Positions 63,057 to 64,000 of a DNA stretch of 64,000 nucleotides are shown in pieces. Each line of letters starts with the position of its first letter. Positions within the stretch are counted from its first letter, which is position 1. A model generated the notes under the pieces. It did not search any database. It worked only from the letters and a program-made list of their open reading frames with translations, and had not been told where the DNA came from. Origin of the DNA: an uncultured Clostridia bacterium (GTDB lineage: Bacteria > Bacillota > Clostridia > Christensenellales > CAG-314); NCBI GenBank assembly GCA_947053925.1, contig CAMRUG010000001.1:270127-334126 (forward strand), written 5' to 3'. The translations under genes were made by a program, and so were the position numbers.

Positions 63057-63794
63057 ATGGCAAAACAAATTCCGTTACAACCAGAGAATTTTGAACTTGA
63101 AACAAATACGGTGTGGGCATTTCCTAATCGTGGCAAATGGGCGACGCATGATGCTAAATATAGGGGAAATTGGTCTCCGTATATTCCACGAAACATTATT
63201 TTGCGTTATTCGAAAGAAAACGATGTCGTCTTAGATCAATTTGTCGGTGGCGGTACAACCGCCGTAGAAGCGAAACTTACGCATCGTAATTTTGTCGGTA
63301 TTGATATAAACCCGTCTGCAATCGAAATTGCAAAAAATAAATGTGATTTTAATTTTGACACTAATGCAACAACTTTACTTACAATTGGAGATGCACGAAA
63401 TTTAAATTTAATTGATAATTCTATTGATTTAATCTGTACACATCCGCCTTATTGTGATATAATTCATTACAGTGATGGTATTAGTGGAGACTTGTCCTTA
63501 TTAAAAATTAAACCATTTTTAAATGAGATGAGTAAAGTGGCTGATGAGTGCTATCGGGTGTTGAAAAGAGGTAAATATTGCGCTATTCTAATGGGGGATA
63601 TTCGTAAGAAAGGAATGGTACAATCTCTTGCTTTTGAAACCATGCGCTTGTTTGAATTGTCAGGATTTAAGTTAAAAGAAATTATAATTAAGGAACAACA
63701 TAATTGCCGTGCGACTGGCTTTTGGAAAACCAACAGTGTAAAATATAATTTCTTGCTGTTGGCGCACGAGTATTTATTTGTATTTAAAAAATAA
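63057..63794 (+). CDS. Second DNA methyltransferase of the R-M island
   Basis: 245 residues from the ATG at 63057, two bases after the DpnII-type gene; no own ribosome site, so coupled. Motif I DQFVGGGTTAVEAKL (60-74) precedes motif IV THPPYCDIIHYSD (128-140), the order of N4-cytosine/N6-adenine enzymes of a different branch from the Dam-type gene. It may be a partner of the Mrr-like nuclease or protect single-stranded DNA as DpnA does. The next start overlaps its stop. Confidence 0.8.
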   Translation: MAKQIPLQPENFELETNTVWAFPNRGKWATHDAKYRGNWSPYIPRNIILRYSKENDVVLDQFVGGGTTAVEAKLTHRNFVGIDINPSAIEIAKNKCDFNFDTNATTLLTIGDARNLNLIDNSIDLICTHPPYCDIIHYSDGISGDLSLLKIKPFLNEMSKVADECYRVLKRGKYCAILMGDIRKKGMVQSLAFETMRLFELSGFKLKEIIIKEQHNCRATGFWKTNSVKYNFLLLAHEYLFVFKK

Positions 63795-64000
63795 TGAAAA
63801 TTTTACCAAAGATGAAAAGAAACTCGCTTATTATTGTTTTGTTGATTTGTTTAGTGGCTTTTTGCGGGTGTTCTATGACGTTAAAACCGGTTAATGTATC
63901 TAAAAATCCTAATGCTAATAAGTCTAAGTACACAGTTTATGTAAGCGGCGCAGTAGCAACCGACGGTTATGTTTCGGTTGTGGTCGGTTCGGATATTTAT
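63794..64000 (+). CDS. ComEA-like lipoprotein with SLBB domain (3' end beyond the window)
   Basis: The frame from the ATG at 63794 (or 63812) begins with a lipoprotein signal: hydrophobic IIVLLICLVAF and lipobox FCGC or CGCS region. It continues KYTVYVSGAVATDGYVSVVVGSDIY, the SLBB-type start of ComEA, a DNA-binding receptor of natural transformation. The window ends inside the gene. Confidence 0.7.
   Translation, partial: MKILPKMKRNSLIIVLLICLVAFCGCSMTLKPVNVSKNPNANKSKYTVYVSGAVATDGYVSVVVGSDIY

Overview
The window looks like a low-GC Gram-positive chromosome of the Clostridia type, probably an uncultured gut lineage. Supporting signs are strong AGGAGG ribosome sites, TTGACA/TATAAT promoters, Firmicutes-type families (RsgI-like domain, YdjG/YdjI-like pair, MATE exporter, acyl-ACP thioesterase, ComEA-like lipoprotein) and the standard genetic code. 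All assignments come from reading the sequence and proteins; no database search was run. There are two halves with different character.

Positions 1 to about 25,754 are accessory DNA, most likely the right part of an integrated conjugative or mobilizable element that continues off the left edge. It holds an HUH replication/relaxase-type protein followed by three hairpins, an orphan DNA methyltransferase, and a minus-strand cassette of two lipoproteins plus a secreted subtilase. That cassette is bracketed by a duplicated 3' end of the methyltransferase gene. Next comes a compact plus-strand operon (5.7-14.0 kb): small HTH protein, membrane/coiled-coil protein, Hol118-like holin, two paralogous proteins with a nucleotidyltransferase motif (and possible degenerate Fic domains), a 1742-residue RHS/YD-repeat protein with two LamG-like domains, and a zinc-ribbon protein. 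A separate two-TM protein follows. A minus-strand block (14.7-21.7 kb) carries typical conjugative-element genes: PcfJ, a PcfK/AcrIIA9-like domain fused to a MutS mismatch-recognition domain, ArdA, an N6-methylase-like protein and many small unknowns. A KAP-like P-loop NTPase lies between two ~230 bp structured direct repeats, next to a two-TM protein with a possible GAF-like domain. The region ends at a 25 bp tRNA-Ser 3' end, which I read as the attachment site.

Positions 25,755 to 64,000 look like host backbone. They include tRNA-Arg(ACG), a PRC-barrel protein, an SPFH/zinc-ribbon pair, DUF1858 and PNPOx-like proteins, an isochorismatase-type hydrolase, a DUF1538 transporter with two PII-like proteins, an ECF sigma factor with an RsgI-like membrane anti-sigma and a lipoprotein sharing the same domain, galE, and a wrecked IS200-type transposase fused to a lipoprotein start behind a G9-containing promoter. 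Further on are a HAD phosphatase, a lipid kinase, a P-type cation ATPase behind a yybP-ykoY (Mn2+) riboswitch, an acyl-ACP thioesterase, a MATE exporter with a phosphodiesterase, a five-gene FAD-oxidoreductase/FGGY-kinase operon, nagB and a 6S-like RNA. At 60.2-63.8 kb a restriction-modification island (Dam-type methylase, Mrr-like nuclease, DpnII-type nuclease, second methylase) sits directly upstream of a partial comEA-like gene. A dispersed palindromic repeat occurs at least three times in this half.
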